From: Sodiomyces alkalinus F11 | Taxonomy: Eukaryota > Ascomycota > Sordariomycetes > Glomerellales > Plectosphaerellaceae | Assembly (NCBI RefSeq): GCF_003711515.1 | Contig: NW_021167081.1 | Location: forward strand, 2,471,039 to 2,535,038 | Reading direction: 5' to 3' | Length of the DNA stretch: 64,000 bases | Shown: in pieces, positions 1 through 11,425 of the stretch | How positions within the stretch are numbered: the first letter of the stretch is position 1 | Layout: the number at the start of each line of letters is the position of its first letter | Made by a program: the position numbers and the translations under genes | Notes under the pieces: model-generated | The model's input: only the letters and a program-made list of their open reading frames with translations | What the model was told of the DNA's origin: nothing | Databases searched by the model: none

Positions 1-1000
1 TACAGAGTTAATAGTATTAATAGTAGCTGTACTAATAATAGCAGCAGAACCTCACGATAAAGGCTTTATAACAGGAACGGGAGCGTTAAAAACAGCCTCC
101 ATTATTAAGATCTAGGCTGGTAGCCGCAGGTAGTAGTATAGAATGAAAAACTACTACTAACGCTACCGTCGAAAACGCCGCCGAAAATCAAGAGGCTACT
201 AACCAAGAGGCATCACGTGGAACGGCTACTATGGCCACGGCAGGCACCGTTGTATCTACCGTTATGTCTGCCGTTGACTTTCCCTCTTTAACTACTATTT
301 TACCCTCCTCTTTAATAACGGCACTAATTTTGCCCTTTTTGATAACCTCTTCTTCTTTGATAACGCCTATTTTTACGCCTCTATCGCCTCTACAGGTAAA
401 TAACAATCCTCCCACGATCACCGCTATAAAGAGCATCTCGGAGTAAATTAACAATGATACCTCCACCGATAATACCGTTATATTAGAATTATTATCCCCT
501 AATTAATCGGTTCTTAAAGAGGAACTAACCACTACCACTACTAATACTGCTTAATCTACTAATCTGTAAGCAGTTGAGTCTATACTATACTGAAGCTGGC
601 CTACTTTATTGTTCGGCACTTTTTGGCAGCCTGGCGTTCGTAGTAGTACTACCGCCCGGGCCCGTTTTTCGTCTTTTTACGGTATTTTTCGGGCGATATG
701 CTTTCACAGTATATAGCTCTATAAGTCGTAAAGTGCCTATACTTTCGTTTTATATGCGTTTTATAGTAAATACGGTTATAATCAATTAAGGGCGTTCTAT
801 GCGGATCCCCTATATTTTTAACATTTAGACTATCCTTTTATATAGTTCTACGGCGCCCGTAAGAATTTTCCTACGCTATTCTAACACTGTTAAAGGTTAT
901 ATCGCGCCGTCGAGATAGTTAGCTAGCCTAATCCGGGGCCGCGGCCTTACCGTAGCTATAATACCGTTAAGCCGTTTTCTGATTTTAGGTATTATCCGCG
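1..1000. other. Low-complexity flank, no gene recognised
   Basis: I recognise no gene here. Positions 230-440 are rich in short Thr/Ser/Pro-like codon runs on the plus strand and give an open frame on both strands, which is what imperfectly repeated pyrimidine-rich DNA does. The 92-codon minus-strand frame at 188-466 has no recognisable domain. The 5' end of the Helitron (a TC dinucleotide after an A) should lie somewhere in this stretch or slightly left of it, but I cannot place it. Stops and TA-rich words show the same RIP-like wear as the rest of the window. Confidence 0.4.
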
Positions 1001-1009
1001 GGCTCGTCG

Positions 1010-4000
1010 TATTTACGCTACCTATATACTATATCGAGCGATAAATATAGCTAACCGAAATAGCCGTTAAGCCGCCCGTAATATGTTAGCTATACGTTCT
1101 ACGGCTCCTCCACTACCCGTTCTAACCGGCCACCCTCTACTATAACTCCCCCCTACACCTCCTTAACCACCCGTTCTAATAGGTAACCCTTTATTAGACC
1201 CTCCTTCTACGCCCGCTCCTTAAAGGGGTGGTCGTCGCCGTGGCCGTAACCGTTACCCTAACACTCCCTAGTCCACTGCGGGTTACTACTATACTGCCTA
1301 TAACCGATACCTTATAACGGCCGCTTTTAGTACGCGCCGAAATAGTGCCCCCTATAATACCTATAATAACTACGGTGAACGCAGGACGCGTTAAAGGGCG
1401 GCTATTACTACTAGCTAGCGTAGGGCACGCCCGTAACCCGAGCGCCCCGTGGTTCGTGATAGCCCGCTAGGGTAGTATTAGCCGGGTATTACGGTCGATT
1501 ACTACGACCTTAGATTAATACGGGTAGAGTGTGAATACTACGCTACGCTCTATTAGATTAGGGAGAAGTTATAGGTTAGTTTTCTATCCCGCGTTATTCT
1601 ATCCCGTGTTATTAACCGTTAGCTAGCCGCTATTATCTTCTATATAGGAATTATCACCTATAAGCCTGAAATTCGGCACCTATTATAACTAAGGCGACGG
1701 CGACGTTCCCGTTATCGAGCCGCTACCCGACTTCTTCTAACGCCTACTATATACCGATACCGCTTAAGCCGCAGATTATCGTAAGAGAATCCGTTAATAT
1801 AATAATACCTTTTCGTTTATATCTATATAATATACTAAGAGCCGTTAAGGTGCTACCGCCAGCGGTATAATAGCCTTCTAGATCCACGGCACCCTTTACT
1901 ACTATACGGGGCCGTTCAATACTATAGGTCGACTTCCCTTCTTTACTTAGTTATACTTTTACGACCCGTAGGCTACTACCGACCACCGCCTTACGAATGC
2001 CTAAAGCCTCGACTCCACGCTTAACCGTAATATTCTAGGGGAGATTTCGGACTTCCTATACGAGTATAACCCGTTCGTCCACCTATATAAAACGGCCCGT
2101 GAACGCTTTAACTCCCTCCGCGAGTAGTGCCGTATTATACTAAACCCCCGAATAGAATTAGTTATTAAGCAAGGTGCTAATATACGGCGCGAGAATCTGC
2201 CCGTTATGGACGAGGTTACGGCTATTATACCTAATAAGTGGGGTGAGGCTTATTATAGGGATATTATTATCGTAAAGAAACTATCTAACGGTAGCGTTAG
2301 CGGCCTATCGCGGATAGACTACGAGTATCCTGCCTACCTACTACTATTTTACCCGCTAATATATCCGCGAGGGGGCACCGGATATCATTAGAAGCGATAG
2401 TTACAGGATATTTATAACCGTTAAAGGCAGAATACCAAGGTAAAGTTCCGTTAGTTCTACCGTTATATACTATACCCGCGATACTAGTAGAGGTTTATTC
2501 CCTTCGCGTATAGCCGTCATTTTTAGTAGTTTTGAGTAGACTTATAGGTATCTTACGATTAGAAGAAGCTAAATTAGATCTAGCGTTACTAGAACGAAAT
2601 ACGGGCTAATATATATAACGGGATACGGGATTAGGCTAATACGGCTAACGGCGATACTAGTAATATTAGCCGACGGATCGTCTTACCCTTAAATTACGTT
2701 AGTGGCTAGCGGTTTATCTTATAATGCTATTAGGATTCTATAGTAATTATACGGGCTCTCGGTATACCGACCTTTTTTATTACCTTTACGGCTAATCCTA
2801 CGTGGCTAGAGATCGTGCGGGAGCTTTAGCCAGGTTAGACTGCTAGCGACCGGCTCGATTTAGTCGGCCGTGTATTCGAGTTAAAATCGCGCGACCTAGA
2901 ATAGCAGCTACGGGATAGTTTATTTAGTGAGTTTACGGGTATTATATAGACCGTGGAATATTAGAAACGCGGTCTTCTATACCGTTATATCCTTCTTTTC
3001 CTTACGCCGCGGGCGGCTAAGATATATAAGGATCCCGTAAATATCGATAAGGTTATCTCTACGGAGCTACCGGACCGCGAGTCGGATCCTACTAGCCGTC
3101 TTTTTAATATTATTAGTAAGAATATAATACACGGTCCTTATAGTGATAATAAGCCCTTTACGCCGTGTATATAGCCGTAGCCTAATAACGGGAACCGTAT
3201 AAAGTGCTCTAAGCGGTTCCCTAAGCCGTACTACCCAGAAACGGCTATACGCGAGGATAGTCATCCGAAATACAGGCGCCGTAACTCTGGCCTGCACGTT
3301 ATAAAGAGAGGCCGTATAGGAGAGGTCCCCCTTAATAACCGTTTTATTATACCCTATAGCCTATATCTCTGCCTCCGTTACGGCTTATATATTAATGTTA
3401 ATATCAGGCTATTAAGTACGTGCATAAGTACGCTTATAAGGGTAGCGACCGTCTAACTACACTAATATGGGGCGAAGAGGGCGAGAATATGGTGAATATC
3501 TATCTCTAGAGCCATTATATCGGTCCCGCGGAGGCCGTTATTTAGTTATTCGAGTTCCCCGTACACCGTAAGTATCCGCCCGTTATGCGTTTTCCGGTTT
3601 ACCTTAAGGGATAATAGCCTATATACTTCGGCGAGGACGCGACCGTAAGCTAGGTCGAGCGGATACTACAGGACCGGAAGACTTAGCTAATAGCCTTTTT
3701 CGACTATAACCGTGATAACGCCGATAGCCGCGAGTTATTATATTATTAGTTTCCTAGCCGTTATACGTGGAAAGCGTAGCAGTTTACTTAGCAGCTAAGG
3801 TAGCGTGGATTTTAGATCGGTCGTCTACGGTACGTGCCCCCCACGGCTAAAGAGCCGAACTATTTCCGCTTACTCATAGTCTCCGTTCGAGGGCCGACTT
3901 ACTTTATGGACCTTCGTATAGTAGAGGGGGTTATCTACGATACGTTGCGCGAGGCCTACGTTGCGGCCAGGCTTCTACACGATAACTATTACTGGGTTAC

Positions 4001-5770
4001 CTGCTTTAAGGAGGCCGTTATTTAGAAGACCGGGCGTGCGTTACGGGAGCTATTTATCGTCGCTCTTTTCTACGGAGACGTTTCCGGCCCGTCATCGATC
4101 TAGGAGAGGTTTATAGAGTCGATATACGGTAACCTTCCTTATACATTATAGCGGTAGTGCTTCCGATATCCTGCCGAATTAAAACGCCCGTACATCGATT
4201 ACGGTCTGTATCTTATACACTCGCGGCTTCTTAAGGTAAGCAGGACTATTACGGAGTTTAGGCTACTAGCGCCTTCACACGATTAGCGCCGTGCGACCGG
4301 TAATATACTATTAGTTACGGAGACTTATAATTAAGATACCTAGGCTACAGTGTATAAAGATATCCACGGCCGGTTTAACTAAAGCCAGGCTACGGTATTT
4401 AGTCAGGTTATAACTACTATTAAGTCTCGCCGCGGTGCCCGTTTCTTCTTATAGGGCCCCGGCGGTATAGGTAAGACGTTCGTATATTATAGTCTCTACG
4501 CGTATTTCTAGTCGCGCAGGCTGATTATCCTCTACGTTACTTCCTCTAGCATCGCGGCCGTTCTTTTTAAGGGTAGCTATACGGCCTATTCGTGGTTTAA
4601 GATCCCTTTATATCCGACTAACGCCTCGACCTATAACGTGCTAAAGAATTCGGACCTTTATAACGTTACTATGGGAGACGGTTCTTATTATCTAGGATAA
4701 GGTTCCTATACAGTATAAGTACGATGTCGAGGCTGTTAATTATACGTTACGGGATATACTAAGCTATAACGACCTTTTCGGCGGTATTCCGGTTATTTTC
4801 GGGGGCGATTTTGCTTAGATCCTGCCCGTTATTAGTAATAGTAGTCGGGCGTAGGTTATACACGCCTGTTTCTAGTAGTCCTCTATCTAGCCGTAACTTA
4901 GTATCCTATGCTTAACGAAGAATATACGAGTTACCTCTACCGATCCTAATAATCGGGCGTTTATTTAGTGCTTATAAGACCTCTCCTACGATATCAATCT
5001 TCACGGGTTAATCGACCTTTTCCCTACTATCGCGGTTATTTACGATATCGCCTATCTATACGGGCGTATTTACCTGACTAAATTACTATAGCAGGCGCCG
5101 TTAGACTATATAGTCTTTATTAACCACGTTATTCTAACCACTCGTAATACCACTATCACGGCTATTAATAGGTAAGTACTAGGGCGACTGCCTAGCCGTT
5201 CGTAGGTTTACTTAGCCGAGAATTCGGTCGCTAATCGGGCAGAGGATACTAATAGGCCTACGCCGGATCTAGCACCCGATTTTCTAATATAGTTAAAATC
5301 CGTATCTATCCCGCCCGTAAGGCTTAAGCTAAAGGTCGGTGCGCCCGTTATACTTATACGGAACCTTAGCCCGCGGCAGGGATTATATAACGGTATACGT
5401 ATAGTTGTTTTACTGATAGCGCGTAATACGCTAGAGGTAAAGGTCCTGTCCGGAATACACGCTAGCGAGGTGGTATTTATCCCCCGTATTTATTTAGATT
5501 CTAATAAGGAAGACTACCCGTATATTATACGGTGCCGTTAATTCCCTCTACGGCTCTGTTTCGCGATAATAATTAATAAGTCGTAAGGGTAGTCGTTTAG
5601 TATAGTTAGCGTGGATTTCCGGTAGCACGCTTTTATACACGGTTAGTTTTACGTGGCCGTATTAAGAGTTACGGACGTTAGGAACCTATTAGTATTATTA
5701 CCGGCGCAGGACGGTTAGCCGGTATAGGATAGCAGGCGTGTACCTAATATCGTATACCCAGAGGTCTTAA
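1010..5770 (+). pseudogene. Helitron Rep/helicase (RepHel), RIP-inactivated
   Basis: Protein for rolling-circle transposition: an HUH replication initiator joined to a Pif1-type helicase. In one frame read through TAA/TAG stops I see the N-terminal Cys-rich part near 1,500-1,680, the Helitron_like_N block (RDII at about 2,240, then PAYLLLFYPLIYPRG, ending 2,391), GRR-like and FITFTANPTW blocks near 2,670-2,810, the Rep region near 2,940-3,170, Walker A GPGGIGKT (4,455-4,478), Walker B near 4,693, GGDFA near 4,800, and C-terminal helicase motifs near 5,360-5,680. About 1,580 codons is normal for the family. Key residues are lost: the Rep His-x-His pair reads YRY (2,980-2,988), the Walker A Thr is Ile, and the Walker B Glu reads Lys (4,699-4,701). 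All are C-to-T or G-to-A changes. The gene is certainly dead. Confidence 0.9.
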
Positions 5771-5880
5771 TTCAAACGTTCTAATAGTCACTTTTACGGG
5801 CGCGCGTAGTAGAGGTAGTAAAAGCGTGCAGTTTAAATCGTGTATTATATAGCCTTTACGGCCGAGGTAACTAGCTAACG

Positions 5881-5941
5881 AAGCAAAAAGCAAAAAGCAA
5901 AAGCAAAAGCAGTAAAAGAAATAGTAAAAGAAAAAAAACAA
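5881..5941. repeat. A-rich simple repeat (AAGCAAA-type)
   Basis: Short imperfect tandem of AAGCAAA/AAAAGC words, ending in a run of eight or more A's, just 3' of the helicase motifs. It may encode a Lys/Gln/Ser-rich tail of RepHel or be untranslated. It does not look like RIP product, since CA steps are kept inside it. Confidence 0.6.
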
Positions 5942-5984
5942 GCCGTATCCTATCGTATAAATAAATAAAAATAAGAAATAACCC

Positions 5985-7425
5985 GTAAACTACTAACGTT
6001 CCTCCACGGGAATACTATTTTTAATAGCTGCTATTATATTATTTAATATCTATATAGCTTCCTTCTTTTACACCGTCGTTATACCGGCCGGCAGGGGGAG
6101 GAAGACGCTTTCCGGTATAGTATACGTGGGCGCGGCCGCGGGAGTAGCAGTCGTAACGGGTGTAACGGGGGTAACGGGGGTAGCGGGGGTAATAGGGGCG
6201 GCGGGAGTAGCGGGCGTAGGCGTGGGCGTGGCGGTGGCGGTAGTAGTAGTGGTAGTAGGAGCGGGCGTGGTAGTCGCGGTATTTATTCCTAACGGGCCGG
6301 CGGCGGAGGAGGGCGCGGTCTTCGTCTTCTTCGATAAAGAGGGAGTAATCGCTATAGTGCCGTAAATTAATTAGTAAGTATATAAAGTATAAGTCTAATA
6401 GGAATACGTTTATAGGTTATTAACTTACGATCCGTTATAGCCGCGCGTTTCTTACCCTTAGCGGCAGATCCGGGCGTCTTAGCAGGGTGTAGCGAGTATT
6501 TACGACCCTTAGAGTTATAATAGTAGTTACCGTAACTGCCGGAGGCAATCCCGTGAAGCGAAACGTGATTAACGAAGGGGCTATCTTTATTATTATACTG
6601 CTTATAGGTAGTGGTATTAATTAGACCGATAATCGTTATGATCACGGCCTCTCGGTTGGCCGCGCGCGATAACTCAAGGTCCTTTTATTCCCGCTACGCT
6701 AAATCTTAACGGGCCTTTATAGTTATTTAATGTTAGTATACGATATAGAATGCGTAAATTAATAGGAGGAATAGTTAATAACTTACCTTTATATTACGTA
6801 TCGTCCTTAGGTTACGGGTATCTCTATAGCCGCTATTATAGACTAGGTCGACGACGTCCTTCTTAGGGATCGTGTAGCCGGGGTTCGCGGGTATTATCGT
6901 CTTCTAAACACGGGCCCTAAAAGACTAGGCTACTACGGGAGGCGGGGGGGCGGACGCGTTATTACGGGAGGAGGCGTTATAGGAGGAGGAGGCGGAGGTT
7001 AGCGGCTAGCGGGACTAGCGGCGGGAGGCGGGCGTAGGAGTATAGGGGAGGGGGGGTTATAGGCGTTATCGTTATCTTTAACGGGTAAGCCAATGCCCGG
7101 AATACGGAAGAATAAGGAATTAATAGATAAACCGTCGGATCTAGCGGGGCTTAGGGCGCGGTTATGGGCTTCTTCGTGGTCTTCGTGTTCGTTAGCGGCG
7201 GGGGGGGTAGTATCGTTACGGCAGTTAGAAATAAACGTAACGCGAAGGGGGCGGCCGGAATTAAAAAAGGCGCGAGGTATACTATAAGTATACGGTTAGT
7301 ATTAACGCCTTCGCGTGGAATAAAGCGGTTATTTATGCCTATTACTTACTTAGCGACGAGGCTCTTTACGGCTACGGAACGGAGGGAGGAAAATAGAGAA
7401 CTATATCGTTAAAGGAATAAACAAA
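5985..7425 (-). pseudogene. Unrecognised spliced gene inside the Helitron (H1)
   Basis: I do not recognise this protein. The minus strand reads as four exons joined by three clear introns: 7,349-7,282, 6,786-6,715 and 6,428-6,352. Each has a GTAAGT-type donor, a TACTAAC, TACTAAT or similar branch site and an AG acceptor, and the frame is kept across all three. Exon 2 encodes a Pro-rich stretch. Exon 3 carries SRAANREAVIITIIGLIN and SPFVNHVSLHGIASG and then a basic KGKKR. Exon 4 starts with a KKTKTAPSS-like basic/Ser segment and a long Thr/Pro/Ala repeat (TPVTPVTP). Stops are almost all TAG/TAA at Gln-like positions. The gene faces the helicase tail to tail. It could be an accessory Helitron ORF or a captured host gene; the N-terminus is uncertain. 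Confidence 0.6.
6150..6270. repeat. Minisatellite encoding a Thr/Pro/Ala tract
   Basis: Nine-base-like units (GTAACGGGG, GTAGCGGGG and variants) followed by GTGGCG/GTAGTA triplets. Read on the minus strand this is the Thr/Pro/Ala linker of H1 exon 4; the Gly/Val-rich plus-strand frame is its shadow. CpG is kept while CpA/TpG is absent. Confidence 0.65.
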
Positions 7426-7656
7426 AACGGTTCTGACGAAGGGAGGAAAACGGCGATTATTTAGTATATCTTTAATATCGTAAAACGAAGCTTAATTATT
7501 AAAAAAAAGACGGCTTTATCGTGATATCGCAAAATATTGAAAAAAGGTCATTATAGCGTGGAAGGAAATAACGAAAATAAAAGCAGGAGTTTTACGGTTA
7601 TTTTCGGATATTTACGGTTATTTAGTGGTATAGAGTAGGTTATATAACTAGGCCTT

Positions 7657-7723
7657 CCCCCCCCCCCCCCAAAGGGGGGGGAGGGGCAGGCTTGGCGGCG
7701 TTGCCCGTAGGGCAACCTGCTAA
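7657..7723. other. C-run/G-run foldback and hairpin, possible Helitron 3' end
   Basis: Fourteen C's (7,657-7,670), AAA, then eight G's and GGGG after one A can fold back on themselves. They are followed by a perfect 7-bp stem GTTGCCC / GGGCAAC (7,700-7,716, loop GTA) and then CTAA. Helitrons end in a short hairpin followed by CTRR, so this is the best right-end candidate. The spacing is shorter than usual. Confidence 0.35.
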
Positions 7724-8093
7724 GCTCGTCTATTCCTACTACTACTACTATTATTTCTGCTCCACAGCTAATCTCTCAAACGCCTGCCTCTATAAGCACA
7801 AGACCTACACGTAACCGTTGACCTCCCTTCCTTATACGACAAATACGTCTCCCACTATAATAATATCTTCGAGATACGGAACCTTAAAAATACAGTATCT
7901 CGATACCTACGTCCTTTAAATCCGATAAACTATTTAAAGGGGGACCGTCTCGATTAACTAGATCTCCACCAACGAGATAGACAGGGATAGGCAGACTAAG
8001 GTACTACCACCGCATAAACACAAGGCGTTTATACATCTATTCGGGATAGAGGCCCTAAGTTAGGTGGATTAAGGCAATTTACGAGGGGTAGAG
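7724..8093. other. Non-coding stretch with a short hairpin
   Basis: No gene is recognised. The first 150 bases keep many CA and TG steps and look less RIP-mutated than the flanks. An 8-bp inverted repeat, CGAGATAC (7,870-7,877) with GTATCTCG (7,895-7,902), could form a hairpin with a 17-base loop. Confidence 0.4.
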
Positions 8094-8220
8094 TTAGTCC
8101 GACTAGGACATTTGGTTATTCCGACTAGGGCACTACTAATAGCACCTAATGCCAGCCGCTATCACTTCTAATAGTATCTAGATACTTCTATATAATCTCC
8201 GTGCCTACCCTACTTTTAAG
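8094..8220 (+). repeat. Direct repeat, left copy (pair with 9,018-9,140)
   Basis: About 125 bases starting near GTCCGACTAGG match 9,018-9,140 in the same orientation, differing mostly by transitions. Each copy itself starts with a doubled CGACTAGGGCAC-like word. The two copies bracket a tandem repeat and a palindromic element, so together they could be the arms or LTR-like ends of one small element. Confidence 0.65.
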
Positions 8221-8225
8221 ATATA

Positions 8226-8322
8226 TTTAATTAACGATGTTATTCCTTATTCGTTCAATTAACGATATCGTCGCTTGTTTAATTAACGATATCGTTACTC
8301 GTTTAATTGACGATATCCTTAG
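8226..8322 (+). repeat. About 25-bp tandem repeat, four units
   Basis: Four imperfect units built on TTAATTAACGATATCG followed by a variable TTACTCG-like spacer. Each core is nearly palindromic (TTAATTAA, CGATATCG). There is no coding potential. It is not CRISPR: the repeat is continuous and the spacers are only about 8 bases and similar to one another. Confidence 0.7.
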
Positions 8323-8465
8323 TTATTAATTTGAAGCCGTAAATCTAGAGTAAAATAAAGCCTAGATATTAATATAATAGTGGAACGGCTTGTTAAATAG
8401 CCTTGTAAAACAGGTGGTTAAACTGACCCCGAAGATAACGTTAAAAACGTGTGAAAATAGGTGTC

Positions 8466-8962
8466 TAAAATAAGGACTTACTAGAAAGCGAGTACAGATA
8501 ACTATGTTCCCAGTAAAGCAGTGGGACCCGCTAAGCATAATAAGCTACCTAAGTACTAACCTATTTTATACATACACTTCACTACTTAAACACATAGATA
8601 TAGTCTCTATTTTCACGTTTGAGTAGGCATAGGCAATAAGGAATAAGGGCTTCGAAGTCCTGCTTATATAAGGCATAAACCTTACAGGGTAGGCCGGAGC
8701 CGTAAGGTCGCTATTATTCTTTAGCTATTATATAGTGGGTTGCGTATATCGTGGTTATAGTATTATGCTTTTATTAACGAGACGGTGTATAAGAAACTAG
8801 TAGATTAACTAGAAAGAGAGACTGTATCTATGTGTTTAGATACTTAAGTATATATATAGAATAGGCTAGTACTTAGGTAGCTTATTATACTAGGCGGGCC
8901 TCACTGTTTTACTAGCAAAATAGTTACCTATACTGGCTTCCTAGCAGGTCCTAAAATAATAG
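8466..8962. mobile_element. Palindromic (foldback or MITE-like) element
   Basis: Left arm 8,466-8,617 and right arm 8,811-8,962 are inverted copies of about 150 bases. An example is AAGCTACCTAAGTACTAACC on the left against its complement near 8,860-8,885 on the right. They are separated by a 190-base loop that holds no recognisable gene. The arms differ by transitions plus a few indels. Such long inverted arms fit a non-autonomous TIR or foldback transposon. The 8,094/9,018 direct repeats lie outside it. No clear target duplication was seen. Confidence 0.65.
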
Positions 8963-9017
8963 TTAATCTGGGCTATAGAGTATAAACTTAGAGGGCGTCC
9001 CTTGTAAAGGGTGGGGT

Positions 9018-9140
9018 TTGTCCGACTAGGGCACTTAGTTATTTCGACTAGGGCACTACTAATAGCATCTAATACCAGCCGCTGCCACTTCCGATTATAC
9101 CTGGATACTTTCGCATAATCTATATACCTATCTTATTTAC
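9018..9140 (+). repeat. Direct repeat, right copy (pair with 8,094-8,220)
   Basis: Second copy of the repeat described at 8,094. Similarity fades where the left copy enters its 25-bp tandem array, although TTAAATTATTAACGA-like words near 9,141 suggest that a decayed unit of the array continues here. Confidence 0.6.
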
Positions 9141-9402
9141 GTTAAATTATTAACGAAATCCTCTGTTTCTTTAATTAGGCCCCGTTCGACAATCTTAATA
9201 ACTGTTAACGATTTTCCATTTTTTTATATAAGTGATAAACTTAGCTAAGACGATATTTTAACGCCGGCCCTTAGCCTTGATATAACATTCTATGCAGTTT
9301 ATAAAGTGGTCATATTGGGGAAATATCGAACCGATCCGGAATACGGGGTTACGTCTTTTAAATACAAAGTCGTTATTCTTTTGCTACTATAGATTACCGT
9401 GG

Positions 9403-10747
9403 CGACTCCTATATATATCTATATAGCGGGCTTAGATTCTACTAGCGTAGAGTAAGTTATAGGAGGATCCCTGTATAATATACGTAACCCTAGCTCCGGG
9501 GATATCGAGTTATAGTTATAAGATATCGACTTAGAACCTACCTAAAGTCTTACTCAAGGGAAGGATACTATCGATTCCGACCCTTTTACCGATGACGAGG
9601 TATTCGAAAGTAACGTGAATACGCAGAAAACTAACTTACTAAATCGTTTAGCGCTCTAAACTACTATCTCCTTATCCGGTAAATAGTCCACCCAGGTAGC
9701 CTAGAGCAATACTATCGAACGTGATCTCTTCAAACGTATAGTTACTGTACGTCGCGATTATACGCTATGTACGACTAGTAATAAGAGGTTAGCTAGGATA
9801 CTAGCCTTAAGTTGACTCTTACCTAAGATACGAAAAGTAGTTTCTATAGCTAATCGAATAGTTAAGACGATAATATTAAGGCTCGATAATAAGGGAGAAC
9901 AGCTACGAGCGGTTCTTACGCATATCGGTAAGTCTAGTATAAATAACTACGACGACGAAACCGGTATAATAGAGGCGACGGCGAAATAGTAGGACATCTT
10001 CGAGGTTAAATATAGCGAGTTTAGAAGACTTATTCGTAGAAAGGACGGCGTATATTAGGAAGATAATCTTTTAAATTAGGTTTAGCCTAAGACTATCGCT
10101 ATAGGCTAGAATATCACCCACGTACACGAGCTAGATTACTCTAAATATTAGCAGTTAACGCTAGTGATAGCTATACTGCTAGCTTATAAGTGTAGTCGAA
10201 AGTAATAATAGGATCCTAATATTAGTAGCAGTAAAGGCTTATCTATCTCTTATAACGACCTTTTAGATAACGCTCTATAGCAGTATTATAGAAAGGAAGC
10301 CAATAGTCCTTTAATAACTGGATTAATTACGCTAGCAGTAAGCTATAATAAGCCTATCCTTATATAGGTAATTACCGCTTACGATAAGGAATTTAGCGAC
10401 TAATTAGGTAGTGCTAATAACGTTATTACGGTAGCAGAGTTACTAACTTAAAATCCTACTAAGGTAATGCTATTTAACCAGTTAAAAATAGATAGGAAAA
10501 GAGGTTGTTTAAAGAGGCATAGGTTTATAAAAGAAAGGACTATATATAGAAGTGGTGATAGTAGTGATAATAGTGATAGTGTTAAGGGCAGCCGTAGGGC
10601 TTGGGTGGATCTAGACTCTGACTAAGCTTTATTTTCCGTGGATTTAATTAGCTAGGAGTGTTTACCACCTATCGGAGAAGGACTAGTATAGAGTAGAGCT
10701 TTATCTTATTATACTCCTTTAGCTACTATGATCTATATAGTATTTAA
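9403..10747 (+). pseudogene. Unrecognised gene relic of about 440 codons (H0)
   Basis: I do not recognise this protein. One plus-strand frame stays open except for TAA/TAG at Gln-like positions from about 9,403 (GCGACTCCT, no clear ATG kept) to about 10,747. Segments include DPFTDDEVFESNVN near 9,575, FKRIVTVRRDYTLCTTS near 9,730, FRRLIRRKDGVYQED near 10,020 and a Ser/Asp-rich stretch near 10,550. It is hydrophilic, with no signal peptide or membrane segment. It points toward the Harbinger transposase fragment. PIF/Harbinger elements often carry a second, DNA-binding ORF, so it could be that partner; this is inference from position only. Confidence 0.5.
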
Positions 10748-10859
10748 AATATCAATATATCGATCCTCTTTACTTTGATAATAATAATCCTATATAACTA
10801 CTACTACTATTCCAGTATCTTACATATCTAGTATTGTATCTCTATTCCGCCCTTATTAC

Positions 10860-11250
10860 TAATATTATAGTCGGTATACTCCACTGTTAGCTATAATAAT
10901 GTCTCCTCCTCTTTAAACTCCTTATTAACTACAGTTTAGCTACGTATAGCTCTAACGAAGTTCTAGATCCTAGTTACCGCGTACACGATTTCCACTTACT
11001 TTTCGAAGCTATATTCAGGTGCTTTCCTACCAAGGATACAGAAAGACCTCTTTAATATACTAAAAATACATTTAATGGTATTATAGTAGCCCACGTAGAG
11101 GCGGTTAAACCGCTCGTTTAAGGATAACCGCCTTTACCATATTTTAGGCAAATCTTAAAGATAGTACCTCTCGCCGTTAAAAGGGGTAATAATACCTCGA
11201 ATATCGCTGCCAAACCCACTATCTATAAGGTAAAGCCTCCTATTATATCG
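10860..11250 (-). pseudogene. PIF/Harbinger transposase fragment (DDE_Tnp_4)
   Basis: Read on the minus strand, this encodes the C-terminal half of a Harbinger-type DDE transposase, the enzyme that cuts and pastes the element. In order I see LYLIDSGFG (the second catalytic Asp block), IRGIITPFNGERYYL, SLNERFNRLYVGYYNTIKC (the family's NxRHSxxRNVIER region, with the Glu of the DDE triad not kept here), IFSILKRSFCILGRKAPEYSF, and a following helix. The N-terminal half and the first catalytic Asp are missing: from 11,245 upward the sequence turns into a dispersed repeat. Stops are few. It is truncated and inactive. Confidence 0.8.
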
Positions 11251-11425
11251 CACTAACAACACATAAGCCTGTTCTCTGTGTTTCTATTAGTTATTACTAG
11301 ACCCATATTCCTCGTTGGAAACGGGGTAGATGTATTTAGAACACCCACACCTTCTTGTTATTCCTTGCCTTTATATAATAAAGATAATTATATATCTATT
11401 ACTTCTCTGCTCCGGCCGGATCACA
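11245..11425. repeat. Dispersed repeat R2, copy 1
   Basis: About 180 bases, from ATATCGCACTAAC through CTCCGGCCGGATC, match 60,065-60,245 in the same orientation, with moderate divergence. On the minus strand it has a TATATAAAGG-like box. The repeat abuts the transposase fragment exactly where transposase homology stops, so it is probably the end of an element inserted into, or joined to, the Harbinger gene. It could be part of an LTR; no partner LTR is seen nearby. Confidence 0.6.

Larger units (their letters stand above)
1010..7723 (+). mobile_element. Degenerate Helitron
   Basis: Rolling-circle DNA transposon, called from its Rep/helicase gene at about 1,010-5,770. The right boundary is tentative: a GC-rich hairpin at 7,700-7,716 lies just before CTAA at 7,720-7,723, which fits the CTRR end rule, but only 3 bases separate hairpin and CTRR (about 10 is usual) and the next base is G, not T. 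The left end is not resolved. Between the helicase and the hairpin sits an antisense spliced gene, which could be an accessory Helitron ORF or a captured host gene. Helitrons make no target-site duplication, so none was sought. Confidence 0.55.

Noticed and set aside
6126..6365. Gly/Val-rich plus-strand protein that looks membrane-bound
   Set aside because: It is the antisense shadow of a Thr/Pro/Ala repeat in the spliced minus-strand gene H1; the valine run follows directly from the GTA/GTG repeat units.
7657..7686. Sequencing or assembly artefact at the C-run/G-run
   Set aside because: A mononucleotide run can be mis-sized, but it adjoins a perfect hairpin and a plausible transposon end; kept with low confidence.
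8226..8322. CRISPR-like array
   Set aside because: Units are contiguous, the spacers are about 8 bases and alike, and the context is eukaryotic transposon DNA with no cas genes.
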